From JACZXC01 sp036447375 (GTDB lineage: Bacteria > Myxococcota_A > UBA9160 > SMWR01): DNA of 41,575 nt. Below are positions 16,150-24,785 of this stretch, piece after piece (position 1 is the first letter of the stretch; each line of letters starts with the position of its first letter). Both the position numbers and the translations under genes were made by a program. The notes beneath the pieces are model-generated. The model was not told the DNA's origin. It did no database searches and saw only the letters and a list, made by a program, of their open reading frames with translations. The DNA is taken from the NCBI GenBank assembly GCA_036447375.1, contig JAZFUU010000273.1, forward strand, positions 1 to 41,575, in the 5' to 3' direction.

Positions 16150-16763
16150 GGCAGGGGCTCCTCGGACAGGGTGAAAATTTCGGCCCGGTAGTCGCAGGCT
16201 CCGTTTGCGATCGAGACCCGCTGGGGTTCGAAGCGGAGCTGCACCGCGTCGGAGGCCGGTGCGCCCAGCGGCCGAATTTCGCGAAACCGAAGAACACCAC
16301 CCTTCCAGAACTCGCGAATCTCGAGGTCTCCGACCTGGACCGTCGTCGCCCCGTCGGCGGCGGAGTCCGGCACCCGGAACGCGTGGATTCGGTGGAAGTC
16401 CCGAAGCAGATTCACAGGCGGAATTTCGAGCATTGGCGGTGGCAACGAATCCAGCTCGGTCTGAATGCCTTGCTGCCGCAGCGTAAAGAGCACCGCGCCG
16501 ATGGCGTTCAGCCCCACGAGCACCAATTCATCGCCGCGCTTCTGCACGACCAGCTGCATCGTGAACCTGACTCCGCCGGATTCGATGCGGACGTGCTGAC
16601 GCAGGAGAAACTCTCCGGTCAGCTCGTGGGTCGACACGACTGCCCCCGGGCACTCTCGAATCTTGCGCGCTTGGAATGGCATGTGCCAGCAGCCCGCGGC
16701 AAACAGCGCCAGCGGAAGCAGCGCGGCGGTTCGACGTGCGCCAGACCGATTCGGACTAGCCAC
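16146..16763 (-). CDS. DUF3261-type outer-membrane lipoprotein
   Basis: 205 residues. The N-terminus has a basic region, a hydrophobic core and a lipobox-like FAAGC with the lipidated Cys at 25. The body fits the DUF3261 family, small lipoproteins found in aryl polyene clusters (ApeN-like) next to the MMPL transporter and LolA-like protein. It probably helps place or hold the polyene lipid at the outer membrane. The GTG start at 16763 overlaps the end of the exporter gene by 8 bases, and its stop overlaps the methyltransferase start, so it is firmly inside the operon. Family assigned by lipobox, size and context. Confidence 0.75.
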   Translation of the reverse strand: MASPNRSGARRTAALLPLALFAAGCWHMPFQARKIRECPGAVVSTHELTGEFLLRQHVRIESGGVRFTMQLVVQKRGDELVLVGLNAIGAVLFTLRQQGIQTELDSLPPPMLEIPPVNLLRDFHRIHAFRVPDSAADGATTVQVGDLEIREFWKGGVLRFREIRPLGAPASDAVQLRFEPQRVSIANGACDYRAEIFTLSEEPLP

Positions 16764-19128
16764 CGGACGAAGACCGAGCGCCGGCCAGGCCCACCGCCGC
16801 CAGGGTCAGCGGGGCCAGCAGGTAGGACAGCAGGATGCCGAACCCCGTCGTGACCCCGATGGCCTGAAGCGTGGGCTGGGACGAAAAGGCCAGAGTTCCG
16901 AACACGAGGACGGTCGTCAGGCAGGAGACCAGAAGGCTCAACAGCGTTGCGCCGAAGGCCCGGCCGGCGGCGGCGCTGTCGACGCAGAAGATTCCGTAAT
17001 CCACGCCCATTCCCATGACCATGATCAGGCTCATGACGTGGATGAGGTTGGGGTTTACGCCTGCTACGGAGAGTCCTCCGAGAATCACCAGGGCCACGAT
17101 CACCGAAGGCAGGGCGGCCGCGACCACGGGGCGCCAGGAGCGATATCGGAACGCGAGCAGCCCTATCACCAGGACGCCGCCCACGAGAATCTGGCGCAGG
17201 GTCGTCTGACGAAACTCGCGATAGATCTCGTCGACCAGGCTGCGCTGATCGAGGGAGTAGACACCGTCGAGCCCCTCCAGGGCTGCTGTCACCGCATCGG
17301 CATCGTGCAGGCCGCGCAGATAGGTGACGACGGCTACCCGGTCGCCGAGTTCGAAGACGAACGGCTCGACCAGGGTCGAAAGCGGGCTGTCGCGCAGATC
17401 CCCGAGACGCAGCACGGGCGCGGGAACCCCCTCCAGGGCATCGCCGAAGCGCCGAAACGCTCCGGGGCGAAATCCCTCTCGGGCAAAGGCTTCGTCGACC
17501 CGGTCGTAGAGATCCGCGTCGGCGGTCAGAGTCTCGAGGTTGCGACGCTGAAGCGCTTCGGACCACAGCAGGTCGTGGAGCGAACGCGTGCCGTCCAGGG
17601 CTCCCCCGGCCACCGCCGCCGCCAGCCGCGTGTGGATCGCGTCGTTCAGCGCGACCGCCGCAGCTTCGTCGGCTGCGAGACCGATCACGAAACGCGAGGT
17701 CTCCAGGCGGATCACCCGTTCGCGCACCCGCCGGTCCTCCTCGATAATGTCCGGATCGAGGGGCATCAGGCGTGACATGTCGTCCGACCACTGGAGGCCC
17801 GGGATCGCCAGGAAGCACAGTGTTCCCAGCGCCAACGGCGCGATCCGTACGGCGCGCGGCAGTCCACGGACGCGATCGAAGGCCGCGCCCAGCGCCGCCG
17901 CCATCCGGCGGGAACGGCGCGGAAGCGGAGGCGCGTGGACCAGCAACGACGGGAGGACGAACAAGCTCACCACCAGGGCCGTCAGAACACCGGTAATCGC
18001 GAAGAAGCTCATCTGCCGAAATGCGGGGAACGCGGTGACGCCCAACCCCACGAAGCTGGCAACCGTCGTCAGCGCGCCGAGTCGCAGGCTCGGCCCCAAC
18101 CGAACGGCGGTGCGCAGTGGAGGTTCCGGGGGATCTGCGAGCCCGTGGTGGATGAGTAGATGGTTCGAGTAGTCGATGGCGATTCCCATGAGCGATGCGC
18201 CAAAGGCCATGGTGAGGCCGTCGAGCTCTCCGAATACGAGAAGCCCCAGGGTCGTGGCGACCAGAATTCCGGCCAGGGGCGGCACCGAGGCGATCAAGAA
18301 GCCGCGCAGGGAGGCGACGAAGAGAACGAAAAGCCCCGCCACTCCGATGATCGAACAGGCGGCGATGGTGTAGACGTCCGCCTTGACACTCCGCTCGGCA
18401 GCCACGGCGAAAGCACCGACAGAGCTGCGTTCCAGGATCAGCGAGTGTCCGTGGCGGGTCGCGAGGGCATCGAAGCTTGTCGCGAGATCGTCGAGAAGGC
18501 GCCCCTGGGCGCCCGAGTCGAAGGCCGACGAACGGGTGCCCAACAGCAAGATGGCGAAGCGTCCGTCTCGGGTTACGAATTGCCCCTGTTCCACACGCAG
18601 CGCCGACGGGTCGGCCCGCAGCCGTGCGACCAGGCCCTCGAAGGCACCGAGGGGATCTTCCGCGGCCAGCGGTTGAAAAAAGCTCGATGCGGGTGACGCC
18701 AGTTGTCGGATCAGCAGCCGTGCGCGCGCTCGGAGCGCGGGTTCCTCGAGACGAGGCGGAAGCAGCCTTTCAGGATCTTCCGACAGGAAGTAGTGACGCC
18801 TGGGAAAGTACAGCCGAAACAACTCCGCGAGCTCGGATTCATCCACGGCGGAGCGAAGCCACGCCACCTCCGGGTGGCGGCGGAGCTGCACGGCCAGCTC
18901 TCGCGCCGCCGCGATGGCGACACCGGAGTCCGAGGCGCCGATCGACAGGACGATGGTTCGGGTGAGAGGAGAGTCCGTCAGGAGACTCGAGATACGGGCC
19001 AGCTCCGAAGAACTCCCGGTGGGCATGAAGTGCGTGATGTTGGTTCCCAGGCGCAGGTTGAGCGCGCAGTACAGGATCATGGCGACGCTGAGGGCCGCGA
19101 GGGCGAGGGCTTGCCGTCGGCCGAGCAC
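16756..19128 (-). CDS. MMPL/RND-type lipid exporter
   Basis: 790 residues with the two-fold RND layout: one membrane helix at 8-25, a large periplasmic domain, a helix bundle (about 245-400) with MGIAIDYSNHLLIHHG, then a second periplasmic domain and a second bundle (about 640-785) with MGMGVDYGIFCVDS. The paired GxxxDY motifs in TM4 and TM10 carry the proton-relay aspartates of MMPL proteins. Such transporters move lipids and pigments out of the inner membrane. Aryl polyene clusters regularly carry one (ApeM-like) with LolA-like and DUF3261 partners, as here. The GTG start lies four bases after the LolA-like stop. Confidence 0.9.
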   Translation of the reverse strand: MLGRRQALALAALSVAMILYCALNLRLGTNITHFMPTGSSSELARISSLLTDSPLTRTIVLSIGASDSGVAIAAARELAVQLRRHPEVAWLRSAVDESELAELFRLYFPRRHYFLSEDPERLLPPRLEEPALRARARLLIRQLASPASSFFQPLAAEDPLGAFEGLVARLRADPSALRVEQGQFVTRDGRFAILLLGTRSSAFDSGAQGRLLDDLATSFDALATRHGHSLILERSSVGAFAVAAERSVKADVYTIAACSIIGVAGLFVLFVASLRGFLIASVPPLAGILVATTLGLLVFGELDGLTMAFGASLMGIAIDYSNHLLIHHGLADPPEPPLRTAVRLGPSLRLGALTTVASFVGLGVTAFPAFRQMSFFAITGVLTALVVSLFVLPSLLVHAPPLPRRSRRMAAALGAAFDRVRGLPRAVRIAPLALGTLCFLAIPGLQWSDDMSRLMPLDPDIIEEDRRVRERVIRLETSRFVIGLAADEAAAVALNDAIHTRLAAAVAGGALDGTRSLHDLLWSEALQRRNLETLTADADLYDRVDEAFAREGFRPGAFRRFGDALEGVPAPVLRLGDLRDSPLSTLVEPFVFELGDRVAVVTYLRGLHDADAVTAALEGLDGVYSLDQRSLVDEIYREFRQTTLRQILVGGVLVIGLLAFRYRSWRPVVAAALPSVIVALVILGGLSVAGVNPNLIHVMSLIMVMGMGVDYGIFCVDSAAAGRAFGATLLSLLVSCLTTVLVFGTLAFSSQPTLQAIGVTTGFGILLSYLLAPLTLAAVGLAGARSSSGG

Positions 19129-19132
19129 GAAC

Positions 19133-19795
19133 TCAGCGTTCTCCGAGGACGCCGTCGAGTGGGTGCCGGGTCACGAAGATGCGGTGCAGTTCTTTCGCGG
19201 TGAAGGTGCGATCCGATCGGATCTGCTCGAGTCTCGTGGTGGTGCGGTCGCCGTTGAGGTCCTGCACGAGCATCCGCTGCATACCCGCGGCGTCACCGCT
19301 GAGTACGATCTTCTGGATGAAGCGCGACAGGGGGCGGCGTCGCGGCTCGAGGGCCAGCCGCCAGGCCGCCCGGTCGCCGCGCAGCTCCACTTCGTAGAGG
19401 TGTGCGAGACGCTCCCGATCTCCGCTCCAGAGCACGATGAAGTTGTCGACGAAGACCCGAGCGGTGGGACTTCCGGTGAGGTCGACCTCGTCGCCGTCGC
19501 GGCCGTCGCGAAACCGCAGGGCCTCGCCATCGACGACCAGGGAGGAATATCCCGGAGACAGGGTGAAACGCGCGAAGCGATCCGGGGGAACGAAGTAGAT
19601 CACGCCGTGGCTTTCGAGTGGGGCCGACAACAGCGACAGATCCTTCTGTTCGCGGAACCGAACCTCGAGACCAGCCGTGGACGCCATGCCGCGAAGCAGC
19701 TCATCGAGTGCGCTGCCCGGGGTCGCACCGGGTTCACGGGCCAGGGCGGTCGAGACCAGCGCGAGGCTAAGCAAGCAGGCGGCGCACAATCGCAT
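19133..19795 (-). CDS. LolA-like outer-membrane lipoprotein carrier homologue
   Basis: 220 residues beginning with a clear signal peptide (MRLCAACLLSLALVSTALA), so it is periplasmic. The rest fits the LolA fold as seen in aryl polyene clusters (ApeL-like): FREQKDLSLLSAPLESHGVIYF, followed by FARFTLSPGYSSLVVDG and a C-terminal VLQDLNG-like strand region. LolA ferries lipidated molecules across the periplasm; here the cargo is presumably the aryl polyene lipid delivered by the MMPL exporter. The ATG at 19795 is chosen because the signal peptide starts there. It lies 29 bases inside the thioesterase gene and has no obvious ribosome-binding site, suggesting coupled translation. Confidence 0.82.
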   Translation of the reverse strand: MRLCAACLLSLALVSTALAREPGATPGSALDELLRGMASTAGLEVRFREQKDLSLLSAPLESHGVIYFVPPDRFARFTLSPGYSSLVVDGEALRFRDGRDGDEVDLTGSPTARVFVDNFIVLWSGDRERLAHLYEVELRGDRAAWRLALEPRRRPLSRFIQKIVLSGDAAGMQRMLVQDLNGDRTTTRLEQIRSDRTFTAKELHRIFVTRHPLDGVLGER

Positions 19796-20177
19796 CGGGG
19801 GTAACCAAGAGCAGGTTTCGTTCGAGGTCCGTCGTGGCCAGGATCGTATGACCCCGTGCAGCGCGGCGCTTGTGGGTGAGGTTGTGGAGCTCATATTTGA
19901 TGTTGACCCGATGTTCGACATCCCGAACCCACGCGGTCACCCGGACGCGGTCGCGATAGAAGAGCGGGAAGGTGTGCCGGCAGCGGCTGTCGATGACGTA
20001 AAAGCCGTAGCGGGGCCCGATCAGATCGCCGACGTCGAGCCCGCACGATCGCAACAGCACCTGGCGCGCTTCTTCCATGTACGAGAAGTAGTGGCCGTGC
20101 CACACCACGCCCAGGGAATCCACGTGTCGAAACGGAATCTCGAGTTCGACCGAGGTCTCCCGCAAGCGATCACTCAA
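19767..20177 (-). CDS. 4-hydroxybenzoyl-CoA thioesterase-family (hotdog) protein
   Basis: 136 residues with the 4HBT/YbgC signature HVDSLGVVWHGHYFSYMEEAR (18-38), including the catalytic Asp at 20 and a Glu at 35. The fold hydrolyses acyl-CoA or acyl-ACP thioesters. Aryl polyene clusters carry such a protein (ApeK-like), thought to edit or release acyl intermediates. The TTG at 20177 is taken as start because GAGG precedes it by five bases; it follows the lyase stop by 7 bases. The 3' end overlaps the LolA-like gene by 29 bases. Confidence 0.87.
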   Translation of the reverse strand: MSDRLRETSVELEIPFRHVDSLGVVWHGHYFSYMEEARQVLLRSCGLDVGDLIGPRYGFYVIDSRCRHTFPLFYRDRVRVTAWVRDVEHRVNIKYELHNLTHKRRAARGHTILATTDLERNLLLVTPDAIVRRLLA

Positions 20178-20184
20178 GTCGGCC

Positions 20185-21756
20185 TCAGGGCTCGCGGGGG
20201 CACGCTGGCTCGTCCAGGGGGAGTTCTCCTTGACGGTAGAGTGCCAGGACGCGCGCGATGTCGAGATCTTGGCGCCGGTCCACGGTGAGCATCGGCACCT
20301 CCTTGCGGATGGCGTCGCGAAGGGCGCATCCTCGTCTCTGGCCGCTGCCGCCGCTCCGCAGGTCCAGGGCCTGACAAGCGGCGAGCAGCACGATCACTGC
20401 AACCGTCTCGCTGAGCTCGAGCACGCGCCGGCAGTCGCGAGCGGCGATCGTTCCCATGCTGACCTTGTCCTGGTTGTGAGACTCGGTGCTTCGGCTGAAG
20501 GCCGAGGCCGGCATCGTCAGCTTGAGCGCCTCGGCGGTGAGCGCCGACGCGCTGATCTGCATCGCCTTGAAGCCATGCTGAGCGAAGCTGCCCGAGGCGA
20601 CGAGGTTCTCCGGCAGGCCGTCGCTGGTCTCGGGTCCGCACAACAACACCAGTTGTCGATCGAGAAGATCCGCAATGCCGGCCACCGCGGCCTTGAGTCC
20701 GTCCATGGCGTAACACACGTGGCCGCCGTAAAAGTTCCCACCGTGGAGTATGTCGCCGCGATCCGGATCGATCAGAGGATTGTCATCGACGCCGTTGACT
20801 TCGATCTCGAGTGTCGGCCGTATCTGGGCGAGCGCATCGAGAACCACGCCGATCACGTGGGGCGCACAGCGCACCGAGTAGCGATCCTGGAGTCGTGCCG
20901 CCGGGGCCGGGTCGCCGTCGGACTCCAGGTCCTGGCGGATCCATGCGGCGCACCGCTGCTGGCCCGGGTGGGGCTTGAGATCGAAGATTCGCGAGTCGAA
21001 GTGGTCGCGGTTGCCATGGATGACGTCGACCACGATCGCAGTGATGGCCGACGCCAGCCGCGATAGCGCCTCGGCGCGCTCGAAGGCCAGGCACGCCAGT
21101 GCCGTCATGACGGCGGTGCCGTTCATGATCGCGAGGCTTTCTTTGGGGCCGAGCGTCAGCGGCTCGAGGTCGAGTTCTGCCAGGGCCTGCGCCGCCGGGA
21201 GCACGCGACCACGCAAACTCGCCTCCCGTTCGCCGATCACCAGGGCTGCCAGATACGACAGGGGCGTCAGATCGCCGCTCGCCCCCACCGATCCCTCCTC
21301 GGGAATCCGCGGCAGCAGTCGGGCATTGAGCAGCTCGCACATGCGCTCGATGAGCACGGGCCGCACTCCCGAGTAGCCTCGCGCCAGCGAGACCAGTCGC
21401 ACCGCGACGACGGCAGCGGCCTCGGTTTCGTTCAAGATTCGCCCGGTGCCGCAGCCGTGAAAGCGCAGCAGGTGGTGGGGATATTCTTTCCGTAGCGATT
21501 CGGGGATCGCGTTGCGAGCCGAGGAGCCCACGCCGGTGTTGACGCCGTACACGTCCTCGTCTCGTCGCTGGGTCTCCGCGAGGATCTCGAGGCTGCGCTC
21601 GAGTTTTGCGCGATGCTCGGGATCGTCCTGGAGGGCGGCTCGTAGCTCACCGCGTGCGAGGGCCAGCACGTCGTCGATGCTGACCTGGCGCCGGCCAAGC
21701 TCTAGGAGGTCGGGAGCGCGGCGCGTTTCCGTGGAAACCGGGGGAGCGGGGCCCAT
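20185..21756 (-). CDS. Aromatic amino acid ammonia-lyase (HAL/PAL/TAL family)
   Basis: 523 residues. The MIO cofactor triad ASG is at 159-161 in GSVGASGDLTPLSY, the catalytic Tyr at 70 in YGVNTGVG, Asn at 212 in IMNGTAVMT, and the C-terminal block reads QDKVSMGTIAARDC. All catalytic landmarks are present. The substrate-selectivity pair is Phe99-His100 (LLRFHGCGTG), not the Ser-His of histidine lyases, the His-Leu of tyrosine lyases or the Phe-Leu of phenylalanine lyases. Lyases in flexirubin and aryl polyene clusters supply cinnamate or 4-coumarate as starter. It is the first gene of the lyase/exporter operon. No Hut genes are nearby, which argues against histidine degradation. Confidence 0.9.
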   Translation of the reverse strand: MGPAPPVSTETRRAPDLLELGRRQVSIDDVLALARGELRAALQDDPEHRAKLERSLEILAETQRRDEDVYGVNTGVGSSARNAIPESLRKEYPHHLLRFHGCGTGRILNETEAAAVVAVRLVSLARGYSGVRPVLIERMCELLNARLLPRIPEEGSVGASGDLTPLSYLAALVIGEREASLRGRVLPAAQALAELDLEPLTLGPKESLAIMNGTAVMTALACLAFERAEALSRLASAITAIVVDVIHGNRDHFDSRIFDLKPHPGQQRCAAWIRQDLESDGDPAPAARLQDRYSVRCAPHVIGVVLDALAQIRPTLEIEVNGVDDNPLIDPDRGDILHGGNFYGGHVCYAMDGLKAAVAGIADLLDRQLVLLCGPETSDGLPENLVASGSFAQHGFKAMQISASALTAEALKLTMPASAFSRSTESHNQDKVSMGTIAARDCRRVLELSETVAVIVLLAACQALDLRSGGSGQRRGCALRDAIRKEVPMLTVDRRQDLDIARVLALYRQGELPLDEPACPREP

Positions 21757-21857
21757 CGGGTCGCATGGTAGCGCCGCATTTTTCCCTCGGGGTCGGCAGC
21801 GAGCGGGGAATCTTCGGATAAAATACAGGCGGATTCGCCCCTCGGGGACAAGTCGCG
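21757..21857. promoter_or_regulatory. Divergent promoter region between lyase and PlsC units
   Basis: 101 non-coding bases between the ammonia-lyase operon (minus) and the largest biosynthetic operon (plus). On the plus strand TAAAAT at 21819-21824 matches five of six bases of a sigma-70 -10 box, about 34 bases before the ATG, but the expected -35 position is GC-rich and unconvincing. This is the most AT-rich spot in an otherwise GC-rich gap. No palindromic operator was seen. Confidence 0.4.
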
Positions 21858-22679
21858 ATGGACGCTTTTTTCAGATCCGCAGGGTCCTTCTTTCGATCGA
21901 TCCGGCGCCGCGCTTGCGTGACCCTCGGCGTCCTCTGTTTCGCCCTGCTGGCGTTCTTCCTGGCGGCGGTTGCCCTGCCCCTGATGCGATGGGCGACGAA
22001 AGACGATCGGTCCGCGGACCTGCAAGCCCAGGCCGCGATTCAGCGCGCCGCCGGCGGTTTCCTTCGGCTCACCGCGAGGTTGGGATTGGTTCGCGTGCGT
22101 GTCGACGGGGGCGAGCGACTCGAGGGTTCCGGGCCGCGGTTGATCGTCGCCAACCATCCGACCCTCCTGGACGTCGTGGTGCTCTTGTCGCTGCTTCCCC
22201 AAGCCGACTGCATCGTGAGCGGTGCCCGGGCGGCGCATCCCGTGCTGCGCGGCGTGACCCGAGCCGCCGGTTACATCTCCAACGAAGCGGGGCCCCGAGC
22301 GGTGGCCGAATCCGTGGACCGGATTCGCGCGGGTCGAACGGTACTCGTCTTTCCCGAGGGCACGCGCTCGCCGGCGGGAGGCCTCGGGCCTTTCCAACGG
22401 GGCGCAGCCCATATTGCGCTCAACAGCGGAGTTCCCCTACACCCGGTGCTGCTGACCTGCAATCCGCCCGCGCTCACAAAGGAGCAGAGCTGGTACCATA
22501 TGCCCGAGGGCGGGATCGATCTGGACGTTCGCGTACTGGAACCGTTGGCAACGGATGCGCTTCGAGGGAGTGGACTTCCGATCACGATCGCGGCGAGGCG
22601 GCTCACAGCGGAGCTGAGAGAAGTCTTCGCCAAGGAGTCTGCCGCCGAGGGGCTGGGTCTTCGCGGGGAGCCGATCTAG
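21858..22679 (+). CDS. PlsC-type lysophospholipid acyltransferase, copy 2
   Basis: 273 residues with a basic N-terminus, one membrane helix (about 21-43) and the PlsC motifs NHPTLLD (H100, D105) and FPEGTR (165-170), here in canonical form. It resembles the protein at 2270 along its whole length, for example in the NHPTLLDVV and LPQADCIV blocks, and like it is followed by an ACP. It probably acylates a glycerophospholipid-type or polyene acceptor at the inner membrane (ApeD-like). It leads the plus-strand operon running to 29864. GGGGACAAG lies upstream of the ATG. Confidence 0.9.
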   Translation: MDAFFRSAGSFFRSIRRRACVTLGVLCFALLAFFLAAVALPLMRWATKDDRSADLQAQAAIQRAAGGFLRLTARLGLVRVRVDGGERLEGSGPRLIVANHPTLLDVVVLLSLLPQADCIVSGARAAHPVLRGVTRAAGYISNEAGPRAVAESVDRIRAGRTVLVFPEGTRSPAGGLGPFQRGAAHIALNSGVPLHPVLLTCNPPALTKEQSWYHMPEGGIDLDVRVLEPLATDALRGSGLPITIAARRLTAELREVFAKESAAEGLGLRGEPI

Positions 22680-22723
22680 CGGCCCCACCGACCGAGGGAC
22701 GTGAGAAGGGGAGATCGATCACG

Positions 22724-22984
22724 GTGGAACGGCTCGAGCACGAACTCAAGGAACTCATCATCGAATCCCTGGCTCTGGAGGACGTGAAGCCGTCGGACAT
22801 CGAGTCCGAGGCGGCACTCTTCGTCGAGGGGCTGGGGCTCGACTCCATCGATGCGTTGGAACTCGCCATGGCCCTCGAGGAGCGCTACGGCGTGCGAATC
22901 GGGGACGATCCGGATGAGAACCAGGTCATCTTCGCGAGCGTTCGCAACCTCGCCGGATTCGTGAACGAGCACCGGGCGCCGTAA
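22724..22984 (+). CDS. Acyl carrier protein, copy 2
   Basis: 86 residues from a GTG at 22724, with AAGGGGAG about ten bases upstream. The 4'-phosphopantetheine site is GLGLDSIDALEL, serine at about residue 41. It lies 44 bases after the PlsC gene and 10 bases before the adenylation-dehydratase fusion, which likely loads or processes its acyl group. Its frame is open far upstream, so the start rests on ribosome-binding-site position and normal ACP length. Its DSIDA motif resembles ACP copy 1 and differs from the DSLAV motif of the ACP at 11174. Confidence 0.9.
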   Translation: MERLEHELKELIIESLALEDVKPSDIESEAALFVEGLGLDSIDALELAMALEERYGVRIGDDPDENQVIFASVRNLAGFVNEHRAP

Positions 22985-22994
22985 GTCCCCCGGG

Positions 22995-24785
22995 ATGTCC
23001 CCTCTTTCGATCCCGTTCAGTCAGATCCTCGCGAAACCTTCTCCGTCCGCGGCGGTGGCTTTCGGTCGCGGCGGCGAACGCCGGCACGCCGACCTGAGGC
23101 GAGACGTGTCTCGTCTGGGTGCCACCATCGATTCCTTCGGATCCGGTCGCTGGCTCTTTTTCAGCGAGAACAGCTATGCCGCTGCGGTGGCTCTGCTGGC
23201 TCTGGCGCGTTGCGGCGGCCTGGCGGTCCTGCCCCCGAATCGCCAGGCCGAGACCCTGCGCCGATTGAGCCGGGACACCGTCGGTGTTCTCACCGACGCC
23301 TCTCCTCCTCCCGAGGTCGCCGCCGCGCTGCAGGGTCGTGTGGTGATCGATCCCCTGTCGCCTCCCGGCATCGCGTCGGCTGCGCCCGATTTTCACCTGG
23401 AGATCGATCGCGATGCAGCGGTGGCGGAATTCCAGACCTCCGGCACGACGGGAGAAGGGCGCTCGGTCCGGAAGGCGTGGCGACATCTGGAGGACGAGGT
23501 CGCCACTCTCGAACAGCGTCTGGGCGCTTCGCTTTCGGATGACACGCGCATCTTCGCGACGGCCTCCCACCAGCACATCTACGGACTCCTCTTCCGAGTG
23601 TTGTGGCCCCTGGCCAGCGGTCGCCCGTTTCAGGCGGAAACCCTGCTGCATGCGCGGGAGCTGCTGCCGCGCATGGCGGAATGTCCTCGGAGTGCCCTGG
23701 TCACCACCCCCGTACATCTGAAGCGGATGGCGGCCAGCGGAGAGCTTCGCGTTCTGCGCCGCCGCTGTCGCGCGATTTTCTCGTCCGGCGGACTGCTCGA
23801 TGCGGAGACCGCCAAGGCCGTGGTCGAACAATTGGGCAGCGCGCCCTTCGAGATCCTCGGCTCTACCGAGACCGGCGGCGTCGCCGTGCGCCAGCGCGAC
23901 GTTCACGGCGAGAGCTGGGAACCCCTCCCCGGGGTGGAAATCTCTGCCGGCGAGGAGGATGGCCGTCTCGAAGTGACCTCGCCCTTTGTCAGTGTCGGCG
24001 AGAATCTCGCCGACGGGCGCGGGCGCTATCGGATGGGCGACCGGATCGCAGCGGACGCCGACGGCGGATTCCTTCTGTTGGGACGCGCCGACCGGATTGT
24101 GAAGATCGGGGAGAAGCGGCTCTCGCTGCCGGAGATGGAGCGGTGCCTGGAAACGCATCCCCACGTCGAGGAAGCGGCGGTCCTGGTGCTCGAGCAAGCC
24201 GGCGAGCAACGCACGCACGCGGTCGTGGCCCTGTCCGAAGCGGGCCGACGGTTGCGGGCGGAGCGCCGCGAAATCGGAATCGCGCTGACCCGGCACCTGA
24301 GCGCAGCCTTCGACCCGGTGCTTCTGCCCCGCGGCTGGCGCATCGTCGCCGCGCTGCCCCGTGATACCCAGGACAAGGTGCCCCTGTCGGCGCTGCGAGC
24401 GCTTTTTCGCGATCGCGTTGACGCCGAACGACCGACTCGGCCGCTCGTTCTTCGGGAGCATCGCGACTCTGCCGGAATCGAGCGGCGCCTGGAGGTTCCG
24501 GTCGACCTGGCCCAATTCGAGGGCCACTTCGACGGATTCCCGGTGGTGGCGGGAGTCGTTCAACTCGGCTGGGTGATGGAGGCCGTTGACACGTGGCTGG
24601 GACGTCCGGCAACGCTCATCGGTCTGGATGCGCTCAAATTTTCCCAGCCGCTGAGGCCCGGCGACGTCGCCACACTCCGTGTGGAACCCTGCGCCGATCG
24701 CCGGCGGGTGCGCTTCGAACTCCGCGACGGCGAACGGATCTTCGCCAGTGGGCGCTGCCTGCTCGGCCCGGAGGCCGGACCGTGA
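22995..24785 (+). CDS. Adenylation enzyme fused to ApeI-like hotdog dehydratase
   Basis: 596 residues, two domains. Residues 1-470 are an ANL ligase: QTSGTTGEGRSVRK (147-160) is a variant phosphate loop, LGSTETGGVAVR (288-299) the substrate/AMP motif, YRMGDR (345-350) the hinge region, and K461 in PRDTQDK the catalytic lysine. Residues 483-590 are a FabZ/ApeI-type hotdog domain with FEGHFDGFPVVAGVVQLGW (His511). In the aryl polyene pathway ApeH activates the aryl acid and ApeI dehydrates 3-hydroxyacyl-ACP; here one polypeptide carries both. At the position of the acidic hotdog partner residue I see Gly525, so dehydratase activity should be tested. The GT2 gene overlaps its stop by 4 bases. 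Confidence 0.87.
   Translation: MSPLSIPFSQILAKPSPSAAVAFGRGGERRHADLRRDVSRLGATIDSFGSGRWLFFSENSYAAAVALLALARCGGLAVLPPNRQAETLRRLSRDTVGVLTDASPPPEVAAALQGRVVIDPLSPPGIASAAPDFHLEIDRDAAVAEFQTSGTTGEGRSVRKAWRHLEDEVATLEQRLGASLSDDTRIFATASHQHIYGLLFRVLWPLASGRPFQAETLLHARELLPRMAECPRSALVTTPVHLKRMAASGELRVLRRRCRAIFSSGGLLDAETAKAVVEQLGSAPFEILGSTETGGVAVRQRDVHGESWEPLPGVEISAGEEDGRLEVTSPFVSVGENLADGRGRYRMGDRIAADADGGFLLLGRADRIVKIGEKRLSLPEMERCLETHPHVEEAAVLVLEQAGEQRTHAVVALSEAGRRLRAERREIGIALTRHLSAAFDPVLLPRGWRIVAALPRDTQDKVPLSALRALFRDRVDAERPTRPLVLREHRDSAGIERRLEVPVDLAQFEGHFDGFPVVAGVVQLGWVMEAVDTWLGRPATLIGLDALKFSQPLRPGDVATLRVEPCADRRRVRFELRDGERIFASGRCLLGPEAGP

Noticed and set aside
20185..21756. Histidine ammonia-lyase of a Hut (histidine utilisation) pathway
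   Set aside because: No hutU, hutI or hutG nearby, Phe-His replaces Ser-His in the selectivity pair, and all neighbours are aryl polyene genes.
22926..24563. 545-codon minus-strand frame opposite the ligase-dehydratase fusion
   Set aside because: No recognisable domain, and the opposite strand carries intact adenylation motifs; GC-rich shadow frame.
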